Of a DNA stretch of 64,000 bases, positions 23,531 through 35,519 are shown piece by piece. This DNA comes from Loxodes magnus (Eukaryota; Ciliophora; Karyorelictea; Loxodida; Loxodidae). A model generated the notes under the pieces. That model ran no database searches. It saw nothing but the letters and a program-made list of their open reading frames with translations, and was not told where the DNA came from. The stretch spans positions 186,001-250,000 of the forward strand of contig CAMPDV010000268.1 in NCBI GenBank assembly GCA_946699065.1, read 5' to 3'. The translations under genes were made by a program, and so were the position numbers. Positions within the stretch are counted from its first letter, which is position 1. Every line of letters starts with the position of its first letter.

Positions 23531-24384
23531 GTTAAAAGTTAAAAAGCTTTGTAAAAGCCTTAGTAATCAGCCGTCTGACCTACTCTATCAGCTTGTCTCC
23601 ATTAGTTTGTCTTGAATTTCTACTAGGCTTAGTTAGGCGGTGTAGCACTTCATTAGCGCACCATCCTTTAATATTCTGAATAGTTCTCATCTTGCATGTA
23701 GTCTTAATTATTTCTCCAAGGATTAAGATTTGAATTAAAGAATTTTTTTCTATAAATTTTTCCGCTTTATGTTGGATATATCCTAAATAATTTTCTAAAA
23801 ATATCTTATTTATTCTTTCTTTAAATTTCGCTTTGTTAGTAGCAGTATTTTCATTGGTGTTATTTATTGAACACGTAGCATTTTATTTTTCTTTTAAACT
23901 ATTATTCCTGTAACATTTATTTAATTTAAATTTACTACTTATTTTAAATAAACGTTTACTGTTTATTTTAATTTGAGGCTTCATTTTCTATTTCCATAGG
24001 ATCTAATTAATTCTGTTAAATCGAAAATGGCGTAACCTGAATTTATTATTAAATTTAAAGAATTCTTTGTTCCAGTTTGTCTTCTATTTCTTATGATTAT
24101 TAATATTGTTTCTCAAGTAAAGACGTTATTAGTTTTTCTAATTTTTCTACTTTATCAGTGAGGTATCTATTTTTAAACATAAACTCTTTTAATGACTTAT
24201 ATAATATTTCTATTTGAGTTTGTGTCGGAAGTTTTTTTAGTTCTGGATTTCCAAGTGGTTAATGTTCGTCATATCAATCATATTTCTCACTTTCACTCAT
24301 TGTAATTATTTCGCTTTTTTATTTTTTAGAGAATTTTCCTATTTAAATGTTTTGTTCAAAGTTCTGTTATTTCTTAGAAACCAT
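23531..24384 (-). CDS. Gag-like ORF1 protein of retroposon type C (copy C2)
   Basis: ATG at 24384 (MVSKKQQNF). Almost the same sequence as 3187-4039: coiled coil, DPMEIE, CYVFNKQHQWKYC (knuckle with Phe for the second Cys) and IYPTQSGKIYRKK, then a Trp/Arg-rich tail that contains the conserved RNA hairpin. It sits inside segmental-duplication copy 1 and is absent from copy 2 near 43050, so it inserted after the duplication. The TSD could not be fixed in the T-rich target. Its end is uncertain. Confidence 0.65.
23639..23662 (-). other. Conserved retroposon 3' hairpin (copy C2)
   Basis: Same sequence as at 3293-3316: stems GGTG/CACC and CGCT/AGTG, loop AATGA, bulge CTA. Confidence 0.6.
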
Positions 24385-24512
24385 TTTATATATTTTATAT
24401 AATAAAATTTTATAATGAAAATCTATAATATACGGTAAAAACTAAAAAGGTATAAGATAAATAAATTTAATTTTCAATAGAAATGATTTATGTTAATTAT
24501 TTAAAATTTTAT

Positions 24513-24823
24513 ATTGAAAAGATGGTGGGAGCTGAGAATGAACTTCGTGACAACACTTTCTGGTTTTATGGCTAGGAACAAGTTCCTTTTCTGTCGCTGA
24601 GAAAGTCCCTGGTCAGAGTTGTTTTCTGAAGGGAACGCTTTCTTTGAGATTATCCGCTCTTGGTAGGGGCTTGAAGCCTGGCTGCCCATAGCGATGGAGC
24701 TCCCTAGCAGCTGTGCCTGGAATACAACAGGATATCCCCGTTATTCCATAAAAAGATAGCGTCAGGTCGTGCAATCGGAAAGGAGTTTCCGGTCCAAAAA
24801 CTTTTTTAATTGAAATTAATTAA
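24513..24823 (+). mobile_element. SINE-B retroposon, 311 bp (copy 2)
   Basis: Same family as 14698-15007. Bounded by a perfect 12-bp repeat TTAAAATTTTAT (24501-24512 and 24824-24835). The duplicated locus at about 43165 shows the empty site (TTAAAGTTTTAT). It ends in AATTGAAATTAATTAA. Indels relative to copy 1 confirm that it is not protein-coding. Confidence 0.75.
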
Positions 24824-25162
24824 TTAAAATTTTATCTATAAATAAATTTAGCTAATATAATTTTAGCAAATGCTTAAAATATAATTTAATTATTATCTTA
24901 AGCTTTATCTTAATTTTTATTTAGTATTTATTATTTTTGCTATTTTATTATTATCAGTTCTAATTTTAAATGAAATATTATTATTTTTAAAATTAAATGT
25001 ACTTTTTTCTTTTAAAAAGCATATTATAAAAAATTAGTTATTTCATTTAAATAGATTTGAAATAAAAACTCTCAGTTGTAGTAGTTTAAAAAGTTACAAT
25101 ATTTAAAATTTTAATAATCAGATCTTAGAACTTGATTTTAGGCATTTTTTAATTATCTAGAG

Positions 25163-25887
25163 CCGATATATTATAGAAGTATAGATTATTAAGATGAAAT
25201 ATACATTGTGGGAGGAACTGTATAAAATCAAGTTTGTAGAACTACTTGAAAATCATCATATGAAGGAGTTTGTAAAAAGCTTGGAGATTTAAATTATGCT
25301 CGATAATTATGTGGAATAACTGCAGCTAAAGAAAATATAGTTGTAGTGGGAGGGATTTTCAAAGAATAAGTATTAAAATCAGTAGAAAAACTACAAATTT
25401 AAAATGATACATGAAATAAATGCTCTGATATGTCTTTTAAAGTTTACTTATAAACATTATAAGTTGACAAGTTCGAAAAGAATATTTATTCCTTTGGAGG
25501 TAGAATAAATAAAAGTATAACATGGATAAAACTTTTCAGTATAATATTTTAAATGATTAGTGGATAATAATGGAATTCAGTATTCCTTAAGCTTTAGCAA
25601 CTTCAGCCGCAATTATACATCCTTTAATAATTTTTGGAGATTATAATAAAGAAAATAAAATTAACTCTAATAAAATATACAAAAGAAAATACTCCGAATG
25701 AGACGAAGGTTAACTTCCAGAAAGATGTTGAAGTTGAACAACAACAAAAGTAAATGGAAATTTTTTCTATTGTTGGATGTATTCTAAAGACTAGAAAGAT
25801 TGTTTTTTAGTTGTGAAAACTAATGTTGAAACATTGGATTCTGAAATTATTAGAAAAGTAAGACAGTAAAAATAAAACAATATTTGA
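25163..25887 (+). pseudogene. Kelch-repeat gene fragment (copy 1 of the duplication)
   Basis: Matches 50889-51613 base for base apart from a few changes. Encodes Kelch blades: IYIVGGTVQNQV, NDTWNKCSDM (Trp = TGA), NIYSFGGRINKSI and, after a frame change, YNLLNDQWIIMEF and IIFGDYNKEN. The RING and coiled-coil part present in the other copy is missing, so this is a 5'-deleted gene. The frame change near 25530 is shared by both copies. Confidence 0.65.
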
Positions 25888-26483
25888 ATAATTATAAAAT
25901 AATTTTTCTTTATAATTATGATATAAATAAAATATTTTCATTATTTTATTATTATTTTAATTATTTAAAAAATTAATAAAAAAAGTTAAACTTATAATAT
26001 TTTAATTTTAAAATAAACTAATTTTCTTAATTATTTCTATAAGCTTAAATATTCTAGAGGTAATTTAATCAAAATTAATAATATTTAGATTACATTTAAC
26101 TAAACTATAATTATAATTATTTTATTCTTAAATTTAAAGCAAGTAAGTTTTAAAAAGCAATAATTTAAATTAATTTAAAAGTATTTTCCTCATAGCCAAT
26201 ATTTTTTATTAGTATCTTATAATTAATTAAAATAACTTAATTAACAATATTTTAAATAAAGCCAATTTTTTAAATATGAGGACTAAAAATAAAATTAGCA
26301 AGTAAAAAAGTAAATATTAATAAGATAAAAAGATTCCTAAATTTTTAAAATCTTTTAAGCTAATAAATAGTAAAATTTTTAAAGTTAAATATTTCAATTT
26401 ATAAAACTCTGAATAACTAAATATTATGACATGCTTAAATTTATCTATATTATAGGTTTTATTTTGTTTATTTTCAGCAAAAT

Positions 26484-26640
26484 TCAGATAAGGATTTTTT
26501 GCGGTTTAAAAAAACAAGAAGTAACGACACACTAAAGATGTTAGAATCAGGAAAATGGTATTGAAAAGGCCGCCCATAAAATCGAGACTCCCATCTCTGG
26601 AGAAAAGCTTAAGAAAATGAATTTTAATATATTACACTTG
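26484..26640 (+). pseudogene. Fragment of type III ORF1 N-terminus
   Basis: Base-level similarity to 11715-11850, covering the GFF start region (GGATTTTTTGCGG), the ACGACA words and the ACTCCCATCTCTGGAGAAAAGC stretch in shorter words. Truncated on both sides. It lies directly after the end of segmental-duplication copy 1. Confidence 0.5.
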
Positions 26641-26682
26641 AAATTCTATGAATTCACCAACAAGCAGTAAATATTCAATGAT

Positions 26683-26910
26683 AACTTCATTAGAGGTTTG
26701 GAAATTTAAGCACCCATAATCGATATGGCTGATTTTCAGGACCTTGAACTGATTGACCTTTGGCGCTGGAAGTTATTTTTCTTTAAACTTGACTTGGGTG
26801 ACTAGTGAATACTGCTTTGGCAATTCTAAGAGAGGTAACCTGTTACAACTCTATTTTCAAGACGTATTTATATATCAGTATTGAGTAGTTTAATAGTGAT
26901 AAACCTAATT
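26683..26910 (-). repeat. Degenerate RepA remnant
   Basis: Contains ACTTCATTAGAGGTT, AAGCACCCATAATCGA and GACCTTTGGCGCTGGAAG in the same order as full RepA copies in the orientation of copy 1, with many changes, plus traces of the ATCAGTATTGA repeats. The hairpin and tail end is not recognisable. Confidence 0.5.
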
Positions 26911-27639
26911 GAAAGGTGGCATCAATTTAATAATTTATTATTATTATTGACTTTCTACCGACAAATTAAAATTTTTAATTTGTATTATTATTGAAAAAAT
27001 TAAATAAAATTTGATTTTTAGCATTAAAATAAAAAAGTAATAAAATATTAAATTTTGAGTTCTTTGATAATTTAATAAAAAGATAAAAACTAAGCAAAGC
27101 ACTAATCTAACTTTTTATGAGTAAATAACTATTAAAAAAACTTATTTTATTGCTAATTTCATAATTACTTGCATAAAATAAAAGAATATTTATTTTAATA
27201 CTTTAAGATAGAAACAAAGTTAAATTTTTAAGTATTCTAATAACCTTTTAAAATTATTAGAATAAGAATTTATTTAGTTTAACTTTTTCATAGCTTATTT
27301 CATTAATTTAGATAAATAAGCTAGATTATTATTTTCGCTTAAATCCTATTTAAATTATTTATTAAATTATAATGGATTAATATAATATAAATATAAAAGA
27401 AGATGGAAAATAAATATAACTATGTAGAATCTTTTATAATAATAAGGTATACATTAAAAAAATTTAATTTTATCTAACTTTTATAATACCATAATTAAAT
27501 AACTAAAAGAGATTGTTACTTTAAAATTATATTAATCCAAGAAAATAAATTCTAAATGTATTAATAATATTTTAAAAGCTAAGTTAAAAATAAACATTTA
27601 AAAGAAAGTCATGTATATATTAAAAGAGATTATTATTAT

Positions 27640-28316
27640 TAAAAGAAATATAATAGCTCTTCCTGGAGAATCAGAACTCGAAAAATTAAATCACGGAATT
27701 AGATTAAAATAATAAGTCCCATTATAGACGGTAGTAAAGATACAGCAATAGAATAATCAATTTAAAAATTTAGATAGAAGCAATGAAACGAAAGAAGTAA
27801 ATATGTAAATTAAATAAACAGAAGAAAATAGTTATCAGTTTACCTTATATACACAATTGATAGTCCAGAATATTTAAATAATTGCATCTTTAGATATTGA
27901 GAAAGAGCAAAACCAGTTTATATCTTCAATAAAAATTGCATTAAGATGTATTGAAAAGGAAAATATTCTGTAAGTCATTTCTGATAATTAAAAAAATAAT
28001 AAAGAAATCTGACTTTGATGCAAGCTGAGTCAAATATATTGCTCACAAGAAGGTAAGATTTATAGGGAAAAATTTCATTAAGGAATGAAATAACATTAAT
28101 CAAAAATAGAAACAATTAATTCAATAATGGGGAAATGATAAAAGGAGCTATGAGGTGATTATTCCTAAAAGAAAAAGAAGAGAATTTAGCTGAAGAGAAA
28201 GAAACAAGAAGGAAATTTAAAAAAAAATTTGAAACTGCAAAGAAAATCAAAAAAATTGTAGTACAATTAGAATTAACTAAATTAGAAATGCTCCTATTAA
28301 AAAAGGGCTCTCGTTA
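27640..28316 (+). pseudogene. Degenerate ORF1 retroposon (element E13)
   Basis: Lys/Glu/Gln-rich, coiled-coil-like sequence (LDIEKEQNQFISSIKIALRC) followed by a knuckle remnant (an RC start and a later HFW with TGA = Trp, in different frames) and then YCSQEGKIYREKF, a good match to the family's C-terminal block. It needs at least one frame change. The order of parts identifies the family; no TSD was found. Confidence 0.5.
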
Positions 28317-28319
28317 ATC

Positions 28320-29190
28320 TGGTATTATAATTATCTAATTCTATAATTTTTTCATTTATTAAACGTTTTATTTATTAAATACTCCAAGTCAAAAATTACG
28401 AAATTATGCACTAAATTATGGTTAAGATTTATAAAGTTTTAATAAAGTTATGGACTATATGACTGAAAGAATTATTAATTGTTCAATAGATAAATTAAAA
28501 AAGCATAACTATAATAAACATAACTATTGGCCAGGTTATTCTGAAAATACTAGCAATTTAATTTATAAATAGAGCAGATGATAATTATCAATCAAACTAA
28601 AGCTAAATTTAAATTTAAGAAAAAAATCATAATAATGTAAAAAAATGAAAAAATATAACAATATTTTAGAAAAATCATTTATCTAATAATTAACTCTAAT
28701 GAAATTCTAGAATATTCTTTCTCTCTAAATATAATATTTTCGTCCCTTTTTATCCGATTGAAATATTCATCAAAAACATAAGTTAAGAAAAATTGATTCT
28801 TGTAATTTAGCAAATTTTCATAAAGTTAGAGTTAATCTCAAAAAAATGAACTTTAATTTTAACTTTTCCTAATAAATTTTAAATAAAATCTAACAGCAAA
28901 AGTTAAAAATTAACCATGTTAATATTGTTATTTTTTTAAAATTAAGACCAAAATCGACCATAATCTAGCCTTTTTCTATAATCAAGAATAGTTAAACAAT
29001 TTTATTCTTATATATAATTAATAATGCTTAAAAATTAAAATTTGAAGTGATACTTTTCTTAGAATGATAAACTTTGCTTTAATTTTCCTTTGTTGAAAGA
29101 AATAATTTTGAATGAATTAAGTGTCAAAACTTTTAAAATAACAATAGTGCTAATATAAGTCAAAATTAAAAAACTATAATGTCATTTTGT
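28320..29190. other. A+T-rich spacer, no gene recognised
   Basis: Nothing supportable. It lies downstream of the minus-strand Myb gene. Confidence 0.45.
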
Positions 29191-29193
29191 ACT

Positions 29194-30720
29194 TCAATAG
29201 TTATAATTAAAAGCCTTTTCTCTTATGCTTAAACAAGAAGCAACACAACCTTTTAATTCCTTATCTTATAGGATAACCTAAAAATTCTCATTTAGCCAAA
29301 AATAAGGAATCTTGTTGTCTTGTGCTGTACACTCTCAAACATCTTCCTCTTTTAAACATATTTGTGAATCCATCAAATTTTTTGCGGATTCTTTTTCTTT
29401 TAAAGTTCACTTTTCTGTGGCTAACTTATAACAATTTTCTTAATCTTAATTTTAAGATGGAATCTATAAATTTTGAGAGAACTAATCTTATTTTATCTAT
29501 TTTTCTTCTAAAAATAATTTACCATTTTTTATTTTATTACTTATTTCGAAGAAATTTTCTCTTTTCAGATTTTATTAATATTATAATTTTTCTTTTTCTC
29601 CAAATACCTAGTTTTCGATTTAAACTTTTTCTTTTATTTTCATTTTTTAAATGCTATCTAAAATAAATTTTTTTGAGTTTTATTTAAAGTTTCTATTTTA
29701 ACTTTTTTTTATTTAACGAAAATTATTGTTTTAATTTTTAATCCCAGAAGTTTATTATTTATTTCAATCTTACTTAAAGTCACTCAAGTGTTGAAATTCT
29801 GATAAACTTATATCTTCTCTATAACTTTTTTGATTATAAGTCTCTTTTTTGGTTTTTTCTTTACTATTAATAACTTTTTCACTTTGTTAAATTTTTGATT
29901 AGTTAGAATTTATTTTTTAAAGACAAGCTATTAAGTCTAGTCCATTTATATCTATTCCATTTTTTTTTAGTTAATTCAGCAAGTTCTTTCCTCTATTCCT
30001 TGTTTTATGTTCATTTCTTCCTTTCAGAGATTTCGAAATAAGAGTCCACTTCGGTCCTACATTTAAATATTTCTACATCAAGATGATATCTTCTTCTAAA
30101 CTCCAAGGTCCTTTATTGATAAGAGGATTTAAGTGGTTATTTCACCTTTCCTTTACTTGTTTACTCTTTCTTATTTAATTCATGTTGTGTATCTTTTTAT
30201 TTAGAATTTAGCTTATATCATACCAAGACTTTTTCTAGCTATCTAACATAATCTTCTTCAGAATTTCATCTTCTTCATTTAACCATTTGATTTGATGTGT
30301 GAAACGATTTTCATTGTTATATTGACTTTGATTTCTTTAAGCTTTTATAAAGATTTATTTTTATGATTTTGATTGAATTTAATTAGATTCTTTAATTTAA
30401 TCGATTTAAAGTAATTATGGGTGAATTTTATTTCAATCTGCTATTTGTTCTTAGTTAATATCCAATTTATCATCTTCCCAGAATTATAAGTTAGACTCAT
30501 CAGCAACTTCAACTTGGTTTGAATTGCTTTTTAATACTTCACAAGTATCCTGCTTTAGATAATTGCATTAATCTGTATCCTAGTAATCAAAATATAAATC
30601 TTAGAAGTCAAGTTAATTTGACAGCTAAAAATAGTCCTCATTAAGCTATGAAGAATCAATATCTTAGAAGAGATGATTCTAAAGGTAAGCGTTAGCTTAA
30701 CTCTCTATTGCTTCTTCCAT
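29194..30720 (-). CDS. R2R3 Myb-type DNA-binding protein
   Basis: ATG at 30720 (MEEAIESQANAYLQNHLF). An acidic, Gln-rich N-terminal third leads to R2 from about residue 143 (KWLNEEDEILKKI, SWYDIS, KERWNNHL) and R3 from about 203 (INKGPWSLEEDII, GPKWTLISKSLKGR, NEHKTRNR). The last two helix Trp and the linker match classic R2R3 Myb proteins, which bind DNA as transcription factors. TGA encodes Trp at least in ADWNK and KERWNN. The stop is ambiguous: TGA at 29764-29766 would give 318 aa; I prefer TGA at 29194-29196 (508 aa), because the stretch between still looks protein-like (KIPYFWLNENF, ELKGCVASCL). No insertion disrupts it, so it is the better candidate for the working gene of the pair. 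Confidence 0.75.
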
Positions 30721-30729
30721 TATTATTAT

Positions 30730-31960
30730 AAAACCTTTTCTAAAGTTTAATTTTGACTGAAAAAAGAGAGTTTTTTGATTAAATTTAACTGAAGCATACA
30801 ATAATTTGTTTTATTTTATTTCTATTTTTAAATTTAAATATTACGAATCCAGACACTATCTAAGCGATTTACCTTCTAATTTTACTAATTTTTAACTAAA
30901 AATTAGTATGAGTCTTATGCATATCTAAGAATAGCTTATAACTATGGCTAAACATTTTTAATTAATTTAAAATTAAAAATATCATTCAAGTATGTTAATA
31001 GTAAATGAAATATTTATCTAGCATATATAAAAAAGGGCATTACATATATAATTTTAGTTATTATCTTCCTATCTGAATATTGCTTTATTATACTTTTATC
31101 TAAGTATTAGGTTTGTTTCTTGGAGAAGAAAGTAAACAAATATTAAAAGACTATCTTTGAAGTTTTATTAATTTAAAGCATTATGCAAGTTAAACTTAAA
31201 TAGTTCTAATTTTATTAATAAACTTAGCAAATATAACTAAGGATATTCAAACTACTACTATAGAAAAGTAGGTTTAAACTAAGGATATTAATAACTTAAT
31301 CAATTAAAGCTTAACCATTTATTATGCTTGATCTTTTCAAAAAAATAAATGGATTCAATTGCTTGGATTATTTTTTTTAATAGCACTGACATTATAGATA
31401 ATTACCTAATTTTAAATAGTATATTATAAGATCTAAGGAGGTATAAAATTGATAATACAAATTGAAGTATCTAATTAATAATATTTAGCATGATCAAGAA
31501 TTTATATTTGGTTATGCTAAATTATTAGAAACAGATATATATCTCTTGAAGTCTTCATTTGAGAATAATTTAGTCGCATAATCTTATTTTTTAAACTAAA
31601 TTCAAAATAAAAAGATTCTATGTAAAGTTAACTCTAAAATAAATGCCCAATTTTTTATCTCTGAGATAAACAGGCTTTGCATGTACGGCCAATTTATCTA
31701 TAATAAGATTTTTAATTTATGCAAATTAAATAAATAGTAAAGCATGGCAATTATAATACTATTGAGAATATTGCTAAAACATAATATGGATTACTTATAA
31801 ATAAATCAAGGAAATATTACTAAGCATATAGTTGCTTTTAGTTATATAATATTAGCTATATAATTTTGCATAAATAGCTTCATAGATTGGTTGTTAACTT
31901 TTTGTTTAAATAAATTATAACTAAATAAGCCTAATGAGTTATGTTGCTATAAATCGTATC
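30730..31960. other. A+T-rich sequence, no gene recognised
   Basis: Upstream of the Myb gene. No promoter element can be named. Confidence 0.45.
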
Positions 31961-31965
31961 TATAA

Positions 31966-32038
31966 AAACGGTAGCAATGATTTTCGAACTCATAACCTCT
32001 GTGAAATTAGCACAGTTGTAAGTTTATAAGCCAAGCTC
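31966..32038 (-). repeat. tRNA-like sequence, probably degenerate (copy 2)
   Basis: Minus strand: anticodon-like arm CTGTG/CTAATTT/CACAG, T-arm-like ATGAG/TTCGAAA/ATCAT with one mismatch, then TTTTT. The acceptor stem does not pair. Similarity to 4697-4776 continues for about 100 bp beyond on the right side, so a larger unit was duplicated. Confidence 0.3.
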
Positions 32039-32133
32039 ATAAATTTTATTTTAATTAATAAGATATAAAAAGATTATCTTACTAAGCACTAACTTTTACT
32101 CTTCAAATTCACTTTTTATTAGTTTTTGCTTCT

Positions 32134-32497
32134 ATAAATAAATAAATTTGATTATAGAGCGCGTAGCACTCTTGTTGGTGCGCAGCTCTTTAAAAAAAAA
32201 TGTTTCATACTGACAAGAATGTTTGTTACTGATAAAATTATCAGATACTGGTAGACTTTGTTCAATACTGGTATAATTATTCAGTACTGATAAAATTGTT
32301 CAATACTGATATAATTTCAGAATACTCGTAATCTTATCTACTTGTTGGAGGTCCAAGGACATGGAAGGATTGTGTATAAAGCATCACCAAAGCAGAGGAC
32401 GACATAAAGTATTATGGGTACTTAACTTCCCCAATCTCTGATGAAGATGACCTTGCTGTTCACCTTCGAACAACTATGGCGGTTTTAAAAAATATAA
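32134..32497 (+). repeat. RepA SINE-like retroposon (copy 3, internally deleted)
   Basis: Same ends as the other RepA copies but about 150 bp shorter: only one of the two 65-bp modules (CAGAGGACGACATAAAG...CTGATGAAG) remains. Recombination between the two modules explains the loss. Confidence 0.7.
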
Positions 32498-32499
32498 TA

Positions 32500-34980
32500 A
32501 AAGCATAGGTTTAAGTTCTCTGCTTCAATCTTGCAATATCACTTCTTTTTTAGAATTAATTTAAAGCTATTTAAACTTAGTAAAACAATTTTAATTCCTC
32601 TAATAAAAAAATAGAAAACAAAGTTAAAAGCAGCAGCAATAATCAAAATTTTTATATCTCATAGTTAAATCCTTCTTTAATCTGATTGTAGTAAGGAATA
32701 TAGAATATTTTCCAGTGAACACATATGATGCACTCTCAAGAAAAAGGCAATAACTGATTATTTTTAATAATTTAAGATATAATTTTAGAATTAAACTAAC
32801 AAAACTTGATTAAAGTAAAGGATAATAAGAACTTTCAAATGTTAGATTTAACTTTTTAAGCAATTAAGCTAATAAGCGTAATTTCATGTCATATAATTTA
32901 TTTATTTGACAGCCTTTCGTGAATAATAATAAAATCATAGTTAAAGAAGTAAGTCACCAAATTTTAAAGAAAGCAAAAATGTTAATTATTAAGCATATGA
33001 ATTATTTCTAAAAGCCAAAAATATGTATAAATTTAGTAATAATAGTTCTTAAAGCTAATTTAAAGCTATTTAATTAAATCTTATTTTATCAATGATATTT
33101 CTTTAAAGTTTAAGTTATTAAATTTGAGAAATATTAAAAAACTAGGATTCAAAGATAGCATAACCTTTTATTTATTTTTAGTAAATTATGTTTAAATTAA
33201 TTTTAGTTTTACTAATTTGCAACTACTGTATTATAAAATTATGAAATACAGGCTTATATAACTATATAATCCACTTTATAATTAAACTTAAATCTATCTA
33301 AATAGACATAGCTTCAAACAATCATTGTTTATATTAACTTTTAATTTTCTAAATATTAGATGGTATAGCTAATTATTAAATAATAGAGCGAAAGAATGTT
33401 AAGAATATTTAGCAAAAAGAAATAAAAATAAAAAGTAAGCTAATCTGATTATGAACATTATTTTTATATTAACACTATTATATTCAGATTCAGCCAAATA
33501 ATAATTTCATCAGTTCATTGATTTTAGAAATTCATGATTTTAAAAGTTATGAAATCTCAATTTAATATTAAAGAATTACTGAGCATAAGTTAAAATATTA
33601 GGTTAAACTTAGAGTAAAAATTTATTATGATATCATGCCTCTTTAAAGAATTTATTGTCTAAATGAATTATTTTAAACTTATCTATTTTAAATATTAGGG
33701 AAAATTAAATTTGCTTAGCATCTATTTGTTTATAGTGTTAGGATTATAAATCTAAAACTGTTGAATAAATAAAGTAAATGTATTATACTTTAATAATACT
33801 AAAGGGATTAATCTTTGTTGCTTTTATATTATAGAATGCTTTATGTATTTATTATCTTTTACTTATAGCTTCCCTGATGGTTATTAACTGATTAGAATTA
33901 TGCAAATAATTGTATATATCCTTTAAAGTGCTAATCTCTAAAAACAATTAATTCATGCAAGCATCTAAATATAGCTTGTATATTATAATGTACTTTAAGA
34001 GAAAATAACTTGTAAAACCATATTCTGACTAACATACTTAAATAGATAATGAATTATATGAATTTATACAATTCCTAGTGATCTGCTTTGAAGGTAATTT
34101 TGCTTAATAGATTTTTAATTTTAACTAAACGAGATTTAGTTAATAGAATGCAGTTTAAAGTATAAATGTAATTTATTTAAATTTTTTATTTGTTAGATAT
34201 AGTAAATTCATCCTAATCTTTAAATTATTGCTTATTATGAATTTGTTTATTCGAATTTATTTTTTAACTTTAAATAAACCAGCTAGTTTATCATTGAGCT
34301 AATGATATTAGTAGAAATATTTCAATCTTAATAAACTAATTTTATTCTAAGTTTATTATATAAAATTAATTATATCAAAGTAAAGCACAAAACTAAGTCT
34401 AAAAGTATTTCAAAGGTAATTGTCATATTTTTTAAATCGTATTTGATTAAAGAAAACCTGCAAAACTTGTAAGAATTGATTTTTATTTTATAATCAATTT
34501 AAGATAACTCAATATCATAATTATTGCTTAGATATAATATTTTAGAAATGGTAGATTTGTTTTAGTTAAAATTAGACAGTTCTTTAGTCTGTTTATTTAT
34601 ATCTTTAAGAAATTTCGCTTTTATTTGTGAAGATTTCAAATGTGACTTAGATACTTCTAAATTATAATTTTCATCTAAAACTAATTTTGTAATAATGCAT
34701 AGATTATTATAAAGCTTCTTTAAATGATTATTAAATTAGTTTATTAAAAGCATCATTTCTTTTATTAATTATATCAGCGTTATTTTTTAATTTAATTCTC
34801 CTTCTTTCTTTATAGTAAAGTGTATGGTATTAAGCATTATATTTACTATATGATCTTATATTCAAATCTTTTTATTATTTATCTAGATTCTTTTAATTCA
34901 TTTTTGTTTACTTTCTATATAAATAATAACTATATCAAAGTACATTTATTATTATTATTAAAATAGTTAGTTTGGCAATT
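32500..34980. other. A+T-rich sequence, no gene recognised
   Basis: About 2.5 kb in which I see no supportable gene, RNA or repeat copy. Confidence 0.45.
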
Positions 34981-35019
34981 TTCGAGGATTTTCACCTCTT
35001 CATGCCGGTCCTAAATTGC

Positions 35020-35500
35020 TCCGGGATTAAAAAAGGTTTATAAATCACTACTCCTCTCCCACTCGCTTGTTCTTGTTGTCTCTAACTATATATTCCGTTC
35101 ACCAAAGGTTTCTTCCTATAAATATTTCCAAGCTAGTTCATGAATAGTCTCTCTCTAATTTCCCTTTGTTATAGTTGTTTCTTTTTTTTTGTTACGCTTG
35201 TTGTTTCCTTTATTTTCTCCAATACTGGTTCTTAAAGTTTAGGAATTACTCACATCTTCTTCATAGGTGTTTCTCTGAATTACAATAGTAGAACCTTTTA
35301 ACTACTTTGATTGATTTAGCCTTCTTCTTCTTGTCAATTACCTTTATCAGAATCGCCTCTTTGCCCATTAAATTTTATTTGCAGTTGCAGTTTCTCAACT
35401 ATTTCTCCAAGCTTGTTGCCCTCAAAGTACATTTATCTATAAAATTTGAATATGGTTATATTAAGGAAAATAATAAGGATAAGATAATTAAACTAATGTA
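35020..35500 (-). pseudogene. Type III ORF1 remnant (element E14)
   Basis: Minus strand: a basic linker, then RFYYCNSEKHLWRRC, a zinc knuckle whose first Cys is Phe (Trp = TGA), then EQFLNFKNQY as in the copies at 12.3 and 12.95 kb. After a frame change the C-terminal motif GNIYRKKPLV follows. The N-terminal half is not recognisable. It is a third type III copy, inactive. Confidence 0.6.
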
Positions 35501-35519
35501 TTAGAACAGCTTTAGTTAT

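Larger units (their letters stand above)
22366..26480 (+). repeat. Segmental duplication, copy 1
   Basis: Matches 42327-52895 in the same orientation, in blocks. Shared blocks run from about 22366 to 25060, then 25163 to 25945, then 26245 to 26480. Copy 1 lacks the RING-coil part of the gene in copy 2 and carries its own insertions: a LINE fragment (22526), an ORF1 element (23531), SINE-B (24513) and about 300 bp at 25945-26245. Insertion points are clean sites in the other copy. Confidence 0.7.

Noticed and set aside
29322..29666. A 114-codon plus-strand open frame rich in Leu/Phe, looking like a membrane protein
   Set aside because: It is antisense to the C-terminal part of the Myb gene; the hydrophobic look comes from the T-rich complement of Lys/Glu/Gln codons.
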